In this document: in pieces, positions 44,631-53,908 of the stretch | Numbering within the stretch: the stretch's first letter is position 1 | Layout: each line of letters starts with the position of its first letter | NCBI RefSeq assembly: GCF_026341125.1 | Contig: NZ_JAPEOR010000001.1 | Coordinates: 3,038,001 to 3,102,000 of the forward strand | Length of the DNA: 64,000 bases | Direction: 5' to 3' | Source of the DNA: Streptomyces sp. NBC_01142 | GTDB taxonomy: Bacteria > Actinomycetota > Actinomycetes > Streptomycetales > Streptomycetaceae | Position numbers and translations under genes: made by a program | The notes under the pieces: model-generated | Database searches by the model: none | Told to the model about the DNA's origin: nothing | Seen by the model: only the letters and a program-made list of their open reading frames with translations

Positions 44631-47600
44631 TCAGTCGTCCGAACCCGCAATTGCGTCCCGGGCCTGTTCGGTGGGTAGTTCCGCGAGGAGGGTCCTGGCC
44701 CGGCGCAGTACGGTGTCATCCGCATCCTGGTCGCCGGCGATGGCCTTGTCGAACCAGTAACGCGCTTCGCCGGGCAGGCCTTCTCCTTCGGCGGCCCGAC
44801 CCAAGAGGACGAGCAGGGCGAGCGGGAGCCGGGGCAGGACAGCCGTCCCCTTCGCTCCGAGGGCAGGGGCGGCCGCAGGGGCCGCGACCGGGGCATCGGT
44901 CATCCGGTCCGCCTTGCCGGATGTCGTCGCTGCGAACTCTGGAGCAGGCTCGTCCCAGGGACTGCTGCTCGGTGGCAGGGCACGCGCCGGGGGCCGGTGT
45001 CCGACCGCATGTCCCGAATCCTCCATTGCCAGCAGCGCCTGGGCCCTGGCGTCCATGTCGACCGAGGCGGCGGCTTCCTCGAAGTACTCCCGTGCCTCGT
45101 CGGGCCGTCCCCCCAGGACAGCCAACTGGCCGAGTACGACGAGACCTTGTGGCCGGTGTTCCCTGTCGTCGGAGCGGGCCAGTGGCAGTAGTACCTCCTG
45201 CGCCTCGGGCCAGCGGTCGAGCTGGGCCAGCGCACTGCCGAGGTAGCGCCTGACCAGTGGTTCGATCGCGGCCACCTCGCAGGCGAGCGCCTCCGTGAGC
45301 GCCTCCCGTGCTCCCTCGAGGTCGTTTTCGGCGAGCAGGGCGACCCCGATGAGGGCGAGGGCCTTGGGTGAGACTTCCGGGTCGTCCATGTCAAGTGCGG
45401 CATGCAGGTACTGCTGGGCGACAGCGGAGTCCCCGGCGTCCAGCAGATACTCACCGCGGCCCATCAGGGCGATCGCCGCCGCATCGGGGCGGTCGGAGGC
45501 GGCCGCTTCGTCGAGCAGTTCCAGAGCCGCGTCAACCTCGCCCCGGCGCAGCCGAAGTGCGCCCAGGTGGGCGCGGGCCAGCGGGGCCATCTCGGCCGCG
45601 ACGCCACTGTCGGAGGACAGCAGGGCCTGGAAACGCGCTGCCGCTTCGTCCAGCCGACCCGCGTCGGCCGCCAGCTTCGCGAGCTGGATACCGGCCAGGT
45701 CCACAGCCTCGGCCGACTCCGATGCAGCGGCCCGCTCGAGGAGTTCACGGCCTTCGTCGGCATGACCCTGATGGATGCGCAGGATGCCCAGGAAGCCCGC
45801 GGCGATGTCGGCGAGCGACGACCCCGTCTCGGCCTCCTCGGCCAGCAGGGCCGCGGACCGAGGAATCTCGTCGATGTCCGCCAGCATCAGTGCGAGGTCC
45901 ACCCGGGCGACCGCGGCCCAGTGCTCGTGCCCGGAGTCGATTGCCTTCCGGTAAGCCGCTTCCGCTCCGGTCCAGTCGCCCCGGGCGGCCAGCGCGTCGC
46001 CCAGCAGATCCCCGGCGCGCGGGCCCTGGTCCGTCTCGCCGGAGTCCGCGATTCGGGTCAGCATAACGAGGCCTCGCTCGTCGCCGATCCTGGTGAGCAT
46101 CACTGCAAGGTCCATCCGAGCGATGGAGGCCCACACAGGGTGGCCGGAGTTGATGACCCCCCTGTACGCCGTTTCGGCACCCGCCCAGTCCTCCTGGGCG
46201 GCCAGCACGTCACCGAGCAGGTCGGCGGCGCGTGGTCCCTGTTCGGGGTGGTTCGAGCCGGCGATCTCGGCGAATGCGGCACGGGCCTGCTCGTATTCGC
46301 CGGCCTGCGCCCAGTACATGGCCTGATCGGCCCGGGCGGCCACCGCCCACCCGGGATGCCCGGAGTCGACCACCATCTGGAGTGCTTCGACGGCGCCCTC
46401 GAGATCCCCTTCGGTCGCCCGGACTGTGCCCAGCAGGCAACGGGCGCGCAGCACTGCTTCCGGATTGCTGAAACCGAGGGCGCGCTCCAGGTGCTCCCCG
46501 GCCTGCTCCGGTTCACCCTGCAGACACAGCAGCCAGCCGAGGGTGACCTCGGCATGCTGCGCTGCGAAGAGGTTGTCCGAACGGACGGCGGATTCGAGGA
46601 GCTCGCGGCCCTGGTCGAAGTCGCCCTGCTGGATGAACAGCCCGCCCAGACTGGCCTGGGCCAGCGGTACGACCAGGGGGTTGGCGGAGGATATGGCGGC
46701 GTGCAGGAGGTCGCCGGCGCGTTCCAGGTCGCCCGTGTCGATCAGGAGTGCGGCGAGGTTGGCCTGTGCGAGTGGCACGGCCTGGGAGATCGCCGATTCA
46801 CGGACTGCGCGCGGCAGGCTCAGAGGTCCGCCGCCGGCGCTGCCCGGGTGTCCCGGCGAGGTGGGTGCTGTGTGCGGTCCGGACGGTTCGCGCTTGTCCT
46901 GGGAGGGTGCACGCGCCGTGGACATCTCACCGCGCTGCACGATCAGTCCGCCGAGGTTCGCGGCGGCGAGCGGGACGATTTGCGGGTCTCCCGAGTTGAC
47001 CGCGGATTCCAGGAGTTCGCGTGCGCGGTCGAGTTCCCCCTGGGCGAGCAGCAGCCCGCCCAGACTGGCCTGGGCCAGCGGCGCCGCTTGCGGGTCGCGG
47101 GACGCGAGCGCCAACTCCAGCATGTGCTGCGCGTCCTCGGTCTCTCCGACGAGTTGGAACAGGGCGGCGAGGTCGACCTGCGCCAGCGGCACAACGTCGG
47201 GCGATTGTGAGGCATGGGCCTGTTCGAGCAACGTCCTGGCGCGTTCGAGGTCCTCGTTGCGCATCGCCACTTCGCCCAGGATCAGAGCCGCCCAGGCGAC
47301 GACTTCGCGGCGTGCCGCGCTGTCGTGGGCGCGCTCCAGGGCGCTGACGGCGATGTCCGGCTCCTCGCGGGTGAACGCGGCGAAGGCGATACCGAGCAGG
47401 TCGTCGGGCGGTACGTACTGCACCGCGTAATCCCAGGCAAAGCGCGGGACGAGTGTGGTTTCCGGGTCGCCGCGGGCGTCGACGTAGGCCGGCAGATAGG
47501 CGAATGCCTCGTAGTGGTTCTCGCCGTCGTCCCCGCCCCCCAGGTACTCGCTCAGCAGGGCGATGCTGCCGGCCACGTTCCTGGTCGCCCAGTCCAGCGA

Positions 47601-49115
47601 GGTGTCGAAAGCGGCGTCCGTCGCGGCCCGGTGACTCGGTCCCGCCGCCAGATAGTGAACGAAGAGTTGGCGCAGGGCGGTTTTGGTGAGCGGCGCCTCG
47701 CACCCCATCCGCTGCCAGTCGACGGCTGCGCGCACCACGGCCCAGCCTTCGGGGCACTCCTCCCTGCCCCCGTTGAGCCGATCCTCCAGGAGGGGCGCGG
47801 CGATCATCTGTTCGCCGATGCCACGGTCGGTGAAGTCCTCCTGCTCATAGAGGCGTTGTGCCTCGGCTCGGTCCTCGTCGCGCAGCAGACGGGGCAGAAT
47901 GATCGGCTTCACCTTGCCGAGCACCTGACGTGCCGCGCGATTCACCTCCCCCTTGGGGGCCTTGAGCCGGCTGTACGCCTCGGAGGTGATCGTGGCGACC
48001 ACGGTGACGGCCGGCTGGTGCCGTGCGAAGGCTTCGAGGACCTTCAGGTCGACGCCGCCCGGCCGCAGGTACTCGTGGATGTCGTCGAGCCAGAGCACCG
48101 CACGGTCCCCGCCGGTGGGCAGCGACAACTTGCCGAGATCGCCGGGCGCCGAAGGTGTGTCCTTGGGAACGATCAGCCGGGCGTCCGGGCACGCGTGACG
48201 CAGCAGTTCGATCAGAGTGCGGGACTTGCCGGCCTTGGATTCCCCGGCCAGCAGGATGAACGGCTGGGTGTCCAGGGCGCTCTTGAGGAGCCCGTCTTCG
48301 ATCTGCCGGGGCACATAGGGCGGGTCCGGGTCGTGTGCCAGATTCTTGGAGGGCGTCACGCCGATGTCGTAGATGCGGACATCGCGGATCCTGGGCAGCT
48401 CTCCGTCCGGCCGCAGCGGCAGCGCCAGCAGGTTCTCGACCTCGGCGCGCTGTTCCTCGGCGACCGGCTTGCGGATCAACTCCCGCAGCGGCGGCCAGAA
48501 TCCGGCGAGCGCTTCCACGGGGATCGCGTACCCGGTTCTGGGATCGTGCTTCTCGCCGGGCTTGTCACGGGCGGCGACGATGCCGATGACACCCCCGAGC
48601 GTGATGTCCCACACGGGCGAACCGGAGAAGCCGGGGGCCAGACCATGACCGAGCGTGGACGTCGACTCGAGCTGGATCCAGTCCGGCCCCGCCCGCCCGC
48701 TGATCGTGCCGTTCGCGGATACGCCGCCCGCTCTGTGATCGCCCTCCGGGTAGCCGTACACGTGGAAGCGGTGGCCCCAGACCCCGTTTTCGGTGGATAC
48801 CAGGGGCGCGGTGGCGGCGGTTCCCGGCAGCGGGGTCTGCAGTTCCAGTACGGCCAGGTCGCCCGTTCGCAGGACGCTGTCCTGAGGGTGCCAGCCTCCC
48901 TCGACGACGACGGCGGGTATGGGTTCGTGCGGGTCTGCGTGGTGGAAGTGAACGAAGAGGGGACCCTCGGGCGGCTGCCGGCGGTTGTTCGGGACCGTGA
49001 CATGGGCGCAGGTCAGCACATGACGGTCGGTGACGAGCACACCTGCGCCGTTGGGCGCCCGGTCATGCGCTCGTCGGATGCTCACCAGCCAGGGTGCTTT
49101 CTCCCAGAGCACCAT
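44631..49115 (-). CDS. Trypsin-like protease / P-loop NTPase / TPR repeat protein
   Basis: 1494 residues. Residues 1-215 are a trypsin-like serine protease with complete triad: His38 (TCAHV), Asp86 (TGDLAVLEL), Ser164 (GFSGSP). Residues about 260-560 are an NTPase with Walker A GESKAGKS (291-298) and Walker B AVLWLDDIHE (339-348). From about 600 to the end, tetratricopeptide-like repeats follow, many with A/GDLLGDALAARGDW or ERARTLLEQA phrasing. No signal peptide, so it acts in the cytoplasm. Such proteases are thought to be unleashed when the NTPase-TPR part senses a trigger. It follows the Trypco1-type gene with six bases between and is near the Hsp70/AAA+ operon. Confidence 0.9.
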   Translation of the reverse strand: MVLWEKAPWLVSIRRAHDRAPNGAGVLVTDRHVLTCAHVTVPNNRRQPPEGPLFVHFHHADPHEPIPAVVVEGGWHPQDSVLRTGDLAVLELQTPLPGTAATAPLVSTENGVWGHRFHVYGYPEGDHRAGGVSANGTISGRAGPDWIQLESTSTLGHGLAPGFSGSPVWDITLGGVIGIVAARDKPGEKHDPRTGYAIPVEALAGFWPPLRELIRKPVAEEQRAEVENLLALPLRPDGELPRIRDVRIYDIGVTPSKNLAHDPDPPYVPRQIEDGLLKSALDTQPFILLAGESKAGKSRTLIELLRHACPDARLIVPKDTPSAPGDLGKLSLPTGGDRAVLWLDDIHEYLRPGGVDLKVLEAFARHQPAVTVVATITSEAYSRLKAPKGEVNRAARQVLGKVKPIILPRLLRDEDRAEAQRLYEQEDFTDRGIGEQMIAAPLLEDRLNGGREECPEGWAVVRAAVDWQRMGCEAPLTKTALRQLFVHYLAAGPSHRAATDAAFDTSLDWATRNVAGSIALLSEYLGGGDDGENHYEAFAYLPAYVDARGDPETTLVPRFAWDYAVQYVPPDDLLGIAFAAFTREEPDIAVSALERAHDSAARREVVAWAALILGEVAMRNEDLERARTLLEQAHASQSPDVVPLAQVDLAALFQLVGETEDAQHMLELALASRDPQAAPLAQASLGGLLLAQGELDRARELLESAVNSGDPQIVPLAAANLGGLIVQRGEMSTARAPSQDKREPSGPHTAPTSPGHPGSAGGGPLSLPRAVRESAISQAVPLAQANLAALLIDTGDLERAGDLLHAAISSANPLVVPLAQASLGGLFIQQGDFDQGRELLESAVRSDNLFAAQHAEVTLGWLLCLQGEPEQAGEHLERALGFSNPEAVLRARCLLGTVRATEGDLEGAVEALQMVVDSGHPGWAVAARADQAMYWAQAGEYEQARAAFAEIAGSNHPEQGPRAADLLGDVLAAQEDWAGAETAYRGVINSGHPVWASIARMDLAVMLTRIGDERGLVMLTRIADSGETDQGPRAGDLLGDALAARGDWTGAEAAYRKAIDSGHEHWAAVARVDLALMLADIDEIPRSAALLAEEAETGSSLADIAAGFLGILRIHQGHADEGRELLERAAASESAEAVDLAGIQLAKLAADAGRLDEAAARFQALLSSDSGVAAEMAPLARAHLGALRLRRGEVDAALELLDEAAASDRPDAAAIALMGRGEYLLDAGDSAVAQQYLHAALDMDDPEVSPKALALIGVALLAENDLEGAREALTEALACEVAAIEPLVRRYLGSALAQLDRWPEAQEVLLPLARSDDREHRPQGLVVLGQLAVLGGRPDEAREYFEEAAASVDMDARAQALLAMEDSGHAVGHRPPARALPPSSSPWDEPAPEFAATTSGKADRMTDAPVAAPAAAPALGAKGTAVLPRLPLALLVLLGRAAEGEGLPGEARYWFDKAIAGDQDADDTVLRRARTLLAELPTEQARDAIAGSDD

Positions 49116-49121
49116 GCCGGG

Positions 49122-49520
49122 TCACTCCGGCACGGTGGAGCCGGTGGCTGCGGGAGCAGGGGAGCCGGTTGTCCCGGTGGCGCCGGCCTGCCCGTCGGCA
49201 TCCCGCCGTTCTGACCGCTGCCAGGCGAGGCGCACATTGAAATGCCCCTCGGTGGCGGTCTTGGCGACCACCACGCCCGCCTCGGCGTTGAGCTTGATGC
49301 CGAACTCGACTTCGTACTCGTCGGGCGCCAGTCCCCTCAGCAGCCCGAGCACCGCTTCGATGGTCGGCCGGGCTCCGGAAAGAATCTGGTCGAGACGTCG
49401 GCCGGCCTCCAGTACGCCGTTGTCGTTGCGCGAAACGTTCTCCAGCCCCGGCGCGCTGTCCTCGACCTCCACGATCATCGCCGAGCCGTCCCGCGTCTCG
49501 AACCGCACCAGATCGCTCAT
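49122..49520 (-). CDS. Trypsin-co-occurring domain protein (CU044_2847/Trypco1 family)
   Basis: 132 residues. The core LVRFETRDGSAMIVEVEDSA, VLGLLRGLAPDEYEVEFGIK and LNAEAGVVVAKTATEGHFNV is the small beta-rich Trypco1 domain, usually encoded beside trypsin-like proteases in actinobacteria; the tail is Ala/Gly/Thr-rich. It is first in a two-gene unit, six bases before the trypsin-NTPase-TPR gene, so the pair is surely co-expressed. Its precise action is unknown; a regulator or target of the protease is plausible. Confidence 0.85.
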   Translation of the reverse strand: MSDLVRFETRDGSAMIVEVEDSAPGLENVSRNDNGVLEAGRRLDQILSGARPTIEAVLGLLRGLAPDEYEVEFGIKLNAEAGVVVAKTATEGHFNVRLAWQRSERRDADGQAGATGTTGSPAPAATGSTVPE

Positions 49521-49740
49521 ACGCCCGCCCCCGTCGCCCCGGTGTCGGCCCCCTCGGCCGAAGTGCGCCACGAGTGTAGTCCGTATCATCGGCACGGATT
49601 CTGAAATGAGGCCATCTTCCTGGAAAGTGCCGGAAGCTGGCCGCCGCTCGGTAATCTGGGCGGGACCGGTGAGTGCGCGAGCAACACGGGCCAAACAGAA
49701 GGCGCGCGGGTGCGCGGGGCGGCGGGCGGGCGGTGGGGCC
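49521..49740. promoter_or_regulatory. Divergent promoter region inside the chaperone/protease locus
   Basis: This 220-base gap separates the minus-strand Trypco1-trypsin unit from the plus-strand actin-fold unit. TTGCTCGCGCACTCACCGG-type GC-rich sequence dominates and no clear palindrome was found. Shared control of both divergent units is the simplest reading. Confidence 0.35.
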
Positions 49741-50967
49741 GTGTTCGTGGGCATGGACGTCGGCACGGGGACGGTCGTGACAGGCGACACGGACGGCGAT
49801 CGGCCGCCGGAGTTCGCGCCAAGGGGACTTGGAGAGATTCTGCGCCGGGCTCCGGAGCGGGTCGAGAGTCTCGTACTCGCTGTTCCGGACAGCTGGTTCG
49901 ACGGCGACGGCGACGGTGCCGCGCGGCGGGAGGCGCTGCACGGCGAGCTGGTCGCCCAACGTGGGTTTCCCTTACGTCAGTTCGTGCCTCAGACGGTTGC
50001 CGCCGCGGCGTGCGGCGCTCAGGACCTTCCCGCCGCATGCCCCGACCGGCTGGTGTTGCGCATCGGCACGGACGAGGTCGGCGCGGGGCTGTGCCGCGTC
50101 TCCGGTCCTTCCGTCGGTCTCGTCGCCACCGAGAGCCGTCCCGTATCCGGCGATGGCGCCGAGCTGGTGGCCCTCGCCCGGGCCCATCGGGATGCCGGGA
50201 GTGACCGTGGGCGAAGGGCCGCTCTGCTGCTCGCCCGTGCAAGGACCTTTCCGCGCTACCGAGCCGCCCCGGTGCATGCCTGTGAGACCGCGGAGGGACG
50301 CAGGACCATGACGGCCGGAGCGGTCATCGATGACTTCGAATCGGTCGCGGAGGCCCTTCGGGCTACGGTCACGGGCCTTCTCGACCGGTGTCCCCCCGGT
50401 CCCCGGCCGTCGGCAGAGCACCGAGTCCTGGTGAGTGGTGACCTGAACGCCCATCCCTTGGCGCTCGTCGCCGTACGGGACTCACTCCGTGACCCCGTGC
50501 CGGAGCCGGGCCCGCAGGTGCTCGATCCTCATGCGACAGCGCTCGGCGCGCTGCGGATCGCCCAAGGCGCGGTCCGGGCGCCCGAGACGGCCCGGCACTC
50601 GCTGAGCCTGTTCGCCCACCGGCTCCGCCGCGGCAGGCCGGCGGAAGTGCGCATCCCGCTCACCGTGACCGGAGCGGCCGTGCCCATGACGGTGACGGCC
50701 GGAGGCGAACCCCTGACCGTGGACATGCCCACGGCGAGCGGCTTCCGGCTCGGGATCGACGTACAGGAGTACGGGCAGGGGCCGTACCGAGTCCTCGAAC
50801 TGCCGTGCCCTGGACTGCCTGCGGGCAGTGTCCACGTGGGACTGCATCCGGCGGGAACCGGGTTCGGAGTGCTGGTCCTCCGTCCGGTGGGAGGCGGGGA
50901 GTCTGTTCTGCTGCCGCTCGGCGGGCCCGTCGGCCGCGGCGTGACGACTACGGAGGCAGGACGTTGA
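49741..50967 (+). CDS. Degenerate actin/Hsp70-fold protein
   Basis: 408 residues from a GTG at 49741 (upstream starts in frame are possible). The opening VFVGMDVGTGTVVTGD is a phosphate-1-like strand-turn of the actin/Hsp70 fold. Further segments resemble its core: SLVLAVPDSWFDG, PQTVAAAACGAQ, LRIGTDEVGAGLC, and HRVLVSGDLNAHPL with DPHATALGALRIA near the end of the ATPase domain. Acidic catalytic residues look reduced, so it may be a pseudo-ATPase. Codon 78 is TTA (49972-49974). It is coupled to a coiled-coil protein gene by a TTGA overlap. Confidence 0.65.
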   Translation: MFVGMDVGTGTVVTGDTDGDRPPEFAPRGLGEILRRAPERVESLVLAVPDSWFDGDGDGAARREALHGELVAQRGFPLRQFVPQTVAAAACGAQDLPAACPDRLVLRIGTDEVGAGLCRVSGPSVGLVATESRPVSGDGAELVALARAHRDAGSDRGRRAALLLARARTFPRYRAAPVHACETAEGRRTMTAGAVIDDFESVAEALRATVTGLLDRCPPGPRPSAEHRVLVSGDLNAHPLALVAVRDSLRDPVPEPGPQVLDPHATALGALRIAQGAVRAPETARHSLSLFAHRLRRGRPAEVRIPLTVTGAAVPMTVTAGGEPLTVDMPTASGFRLGIDVQEYGQGPYRVLELPCPGLPAGSVHVGLHPAGTGFGVLVLRPVGGGESVLLPLGGPVGRGVTTTEAGR

Positions 50968-51926
50968 GCGAGGAAGCGAAGGAACGGCTTGCCGAGGCGG
51001 TGGAGCGCGGTGACGACCTCGACGCCCTCCACGCCCTGCGCTGGAGCCTGACGTGGTCGGCCCAGGCCATGGGCCGACTGTCACGGGAGCAGTCCGCGAC
51101 GGCCCCCGTCGAGGCGGTGTTTCTCCTGGATGACGCGCTCAGTGAGACCGAGGCCGTGTCGCGGGCCGTACCCGGGCTGCTCGCGGCAGCGGATCCGGGC
51201 CCGGATGTGGGGGAGTACGTCGAGCAGCGGGAGCGTGAGATTGCGCAGGTGCGGCAGCGGATTGCCGCGTGCAGGCAGCAGATGGACGCGGCGGCCAAGG
51301 ACGAGGCCGAGCTGCGGGACCGGCTCGCGGAACACGAGGCGCTGCGGGCGCAAGTAGCCGAACTGCGCCGCCTGGAACGGCTGGTCGAGGTACTTGACGA
51401 GGTCGAGGGGCAGCGCCGCGTCGTCGAGGAACGACTTCTGCTGCTGCGGGAGCGGGCGAACGGTACAGAGCCGACCCTGGAGCGCGGAAGTGCCGAGCTT
51501 CTTCGGCTGACACAGGATCAGCTGTCGCGACTCGCCCCCTCGGTGTGTACGGCGCTGGAAGGGGCCGCGCGCAAACAGGCGGAACTGGCCGCGGCGGAGG
51601 AGTCGCTGGCGGGCGCCGAAGCGGACGTGACCGCGGCCTCCTCCCGGCTGGCGGAGCACGAGGTGCGATTGGCGGAACTGGGTGCTCATGCCGACGCCAA
51701 CCGGCGACTCATGGAGGCGATGGCTTCGTTCGAGGATGCCGCCCAGGCGGACGGCAGCCACCTCACCGCTCTGGAGCGGGCCCGCGTGCTGATCGACGGC
51801 ATCGAGACGCGGCTGCGCGAGGTCGACACGGCTCTGAGCAGCGCGCTGGAGGCCGGCGACCGGGCCACCGGTCCCGGCCGGGCTGTCGTCGCCTGGAGCG
51901 GCGAGGACCCGGCCGGGCGTCGCTGA
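50964..51926 (+). CDS. Coiled-coil protein
   Basis: 320 residues from a TTG start that overlaps the preceding stop (50964-50967), with GGAGG seven bases before. From about residue 80 to 300 it is almost wholly heptad-patterned: YVEQREREIAQVRQRIAACR, ELRDRLAEHEALRAQVAELR, LAGAEADVTAASSRLAEHEV. No known domain. Alone or with the actin-fold protein it could serve as scaffold or clamp for the chaperone locus, with which it is convergent (29 bases before the Hsp70 stop). Confidence 0.8.
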   Translation: MSEEAKERLAEAVERGDDLDALHALRWSLTWSAQAMGRLSREQSATAPVEAVFLLDDALSETEAVSRAVPGLLAAADPGPDVGEYVEQREREIAQVRQRIAACRQQMDAAAKDEAELRDRLAEHEALRAQVAELRRLERLVEVLDEVEGQRRVVEERLLLLRERANGTEPTLERGSAELLRLTQDQLSRLAPSVCTALEGAARKQAELAAAEESLAGAEADVTAASSRLAEHEVRLAELGAHADANRRLMEAMASFEDAAQADGSHLTALERARVLIDGIETRLREVDTALSSALEAGDRATGPGRAVVAWSGEDPAGRR

Positions 51927-51955
51927 GCGGCGTATCACGAGGAGCAGCCCGTTGC

Positions 51956-53908
51956 TCAGGAGACGAGCAGTTCCGCCGCTTCGGCGAGGGCGTCGAGGTC
52001 ATCGGCGATGCCCTTGGCGATCTCACTCATGAGTTTTTGCCCACCGTCGTCCAGGAACTGCGCGCTGAACGCCGCCGCCAGCTGCGCCTCCTGGGGCCCT
52101 GCCCCCTGACGCAGCTTGTTGACGAGCCGGTTCTCGCCGCCGACCTTGCGCATCCACATCGGAATATTGGCCTCCTGCGCCTTGCGCATCGCCGCTTCCT
52201 TGCCCTCACTGAGCCCGACCAGCACCACGACGAAGGCGATGATCACGGCGAACGGCCCGGTCGCGGCGATGATGGCGGTGCCGGCACCGAACAGGGTCGT
52301 CGCGACCACTCCGGCGACGACCACGTTCATGACTTTGGCGATATTGTCCAGCACCTGCGTGGCGGCGGCCGAGTCGAACGGCACCTCCAGCTGCCCGCCG
52401 CTCACCTCCACGGCGGGCAGTGCCATCGCTGACGGCGGAATGTGCCAGCGTCGGCAGATGGGCCTGGTCAACTCCTCCAGGTCGGGGCGCAGTTCGTTCT
52501 GCCAGTCGGTGATCACCTGCTTGAGCCGCGGGTTGTCGGGATCGGTCAGCTCGGCGTGCAGAGCCGAAGTGATGCCCGCCGCCATGTCGTTGAGCGTCGC
52601 GATGTGACCGGCCTGCCAGCGCCGGAAGGCGGGGATCGCATGCCGTTCGGTCATTCCGTCCGCCACCGCCTCACCCAGCTTCGCGCCCAGGGACGGCAGC
52701 CTGTCCTGCACGAGCGATCCGATCCGGTCGCCCTCGAGGAGCTTGCGGATGTCGGCCCGAAAGCCCGCGGCCCGCAGGCTCATCCGGCCGGCCAGCGCCA
52801 GTCCGCGAGCGATCGCCACCTCCGGTTCCAGGCCGAGCAGCACCCTGTCCGCCCCGAACACCTCCCGGGTCTGCTCCTGCACGAAGTGCATGCGCGATGC
52901 CCCTCCGGTGAGCAGTACGGCGTCCGGCTGCCCGCCCACCTCTTGGGCGACCTCGTCCAGGGCGTCGCGAAAAGCCTGCCGCCAGGAGCGGCCCTCAAGA
53001 CTGGGCTGGGGCGCGTCCAGCACGGCCTCCATGTCGGCTGCCGTCAGTTCGATGTCGAAGTAGAACGACTTCTTGTCGATCTGGACCCGGTGGACTCCGC
53101 CCACCGTGGCGTCGGGGTCGTCGGCGAATCGGCTGGGGTCGGTGCGGAAGTAGATCTCCTTCACCTCCCGGCACAGCAGCTCCAGTCTCAGCCGCAGCAG
53201 TCGGTTGTTGTGGAGCAACTCCTCCAGTGCCTTGCGCTCGGAGTGCCGTTCGAGCTGGCGCTCCAGGATGGTCCGGTCGATGAGCCCGGCGCCGAGCTGG
53301 ACGCCGGTGTCGATGGGTGGTCCGGTGTGATAGCCGAGAACGCGAGTGAAGTCGGTTGTGGAGGACCCGACGTCCGTGACGACGATGCTTCCCGACAACT
53401 GGTCCTGGCCGATGGTGATGTCCATGGACTCTCGGGCATACAGCATGGCGGCCCGCGACTCGGGGACCACGTCCACATGCTGCAGGCCCGCGGACCTCAG
53501 CAGGTCCGCATAGGCGCGGCGCAGGTCACCGCTCCAGCCCGAGGGCGCTCCGAACACCCAGCGCACCCGGCGCTTGTCGCCCAGTTCACCGTCGCGGGCG
53601 ACGGCATCCGCCTTCACTTTGGCCACGAAGAGAAGAACAGGGTGGCGAACTTCCTCACGGCCGAATTCGGGCGACTTGAAGGCGAGATAGAGCGACGTGA
53701 CGCCCTTGGCTTCGGCAGCCTCCCTGCCGACGAGGACACCGCGGGTGGGGTGCTCCGCGACCACGGTGACATGCTGCCTGCCGCCTCCGGTGGATCCGAT
53801 GTCGACGATTTCGGGCGCCAGCGTCGTGCTGGTGTGCGCTTTTGCGAGTGCGCTCTCGCCGTGCCCGAGGTCGAAGCCCACCACTACGGTGCCGGACGTG
53901 TCAGCCAT
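51956..53908 (-). CDS. Hsp70-like protein with C-terminal membrane segments
   Basis: 650 residues; ATG at 53908 with AAGGAG eight bases upstream. The ATPase domain has phosphate-1 VVVGFDLGHGES, connect-1 RWVFGAPSGW, phosphate-2 SIVVTDVGSSTTDFTR and adenosine motif AVLLTGGASRMHFV with LGLEPEVAIARGLAL. In place of a standard peptide-binding domain, the C-terminal half has a helical region and then AGVVATTLFGAGTAIIAATG plus FAVIIAFVVVLVGL, two membrane-like helices. It is probably a membrane-tethered, non-canonical Hsp70 working with the GrpE-like protein whose gene overlaps it by eight bases. Confidence 0.88.
   Translation of the reverse strand: MADTSGTVVVGFDLGHGESALAKAHTSTTLAPEIVDIGSTGGGRQHVTVVAEHPTRGVLVGREAAEAKGVTSLYLAFKSPEFGREEVRHPVLLFVAKVKADAVARDGELGDKRRVRWVFGAPSGWSGDLRRAYADLLRSAGLQHVDVVPESRAAMLYARESMDITIGQDQLSGSIVVTDVGSSTTDFTRVLGYHTGPPIDTGVQLGAGLIDRTILERQLERHSERKALEELLHNNRLLRLRLELLCREVKEIYFRTDPSRFADDPDATVGGVHRVQIDKKSFYFDIELTAADMEAVLDAPQPSLEGRSWRQAFRDALDEVAQEVGGQPDAVLLTGGASRMHFVQEQTREVFGADRVLLGLEPEVAIARGLALAGRMSLRAAGFRADIRKLLEGDRIGSLVQDRLPSLGAKLGEAVADGMTERHAIPAFRRWQAGHIATLNDMAAGITSALHAELTDPDNPRLKQVITDWQNELRPDLEELTRPICRRWHIPPSAMALPAVEVSGGQLEVPFDSAAATQVLDNIAKVMNVVVAGVVATTLFGAGTAIIAATGPFAVIIAFVVVLVGLSEGKEAAMRKAQEANIPMWMRKVGGENRLVNKLRQGAGPQEAQLAAAFSAQFLDDGGQKLMSEIAKGIADDLDALAEAAELLVS

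Noticed and set aside
45402..49214. Long plus-strand open frames opposite the trypsin-NTPase-TPR gene
   Set aside because: They are reverse reads of TPR repeats; the minus strand carries intact protease triad and Walker motifs.
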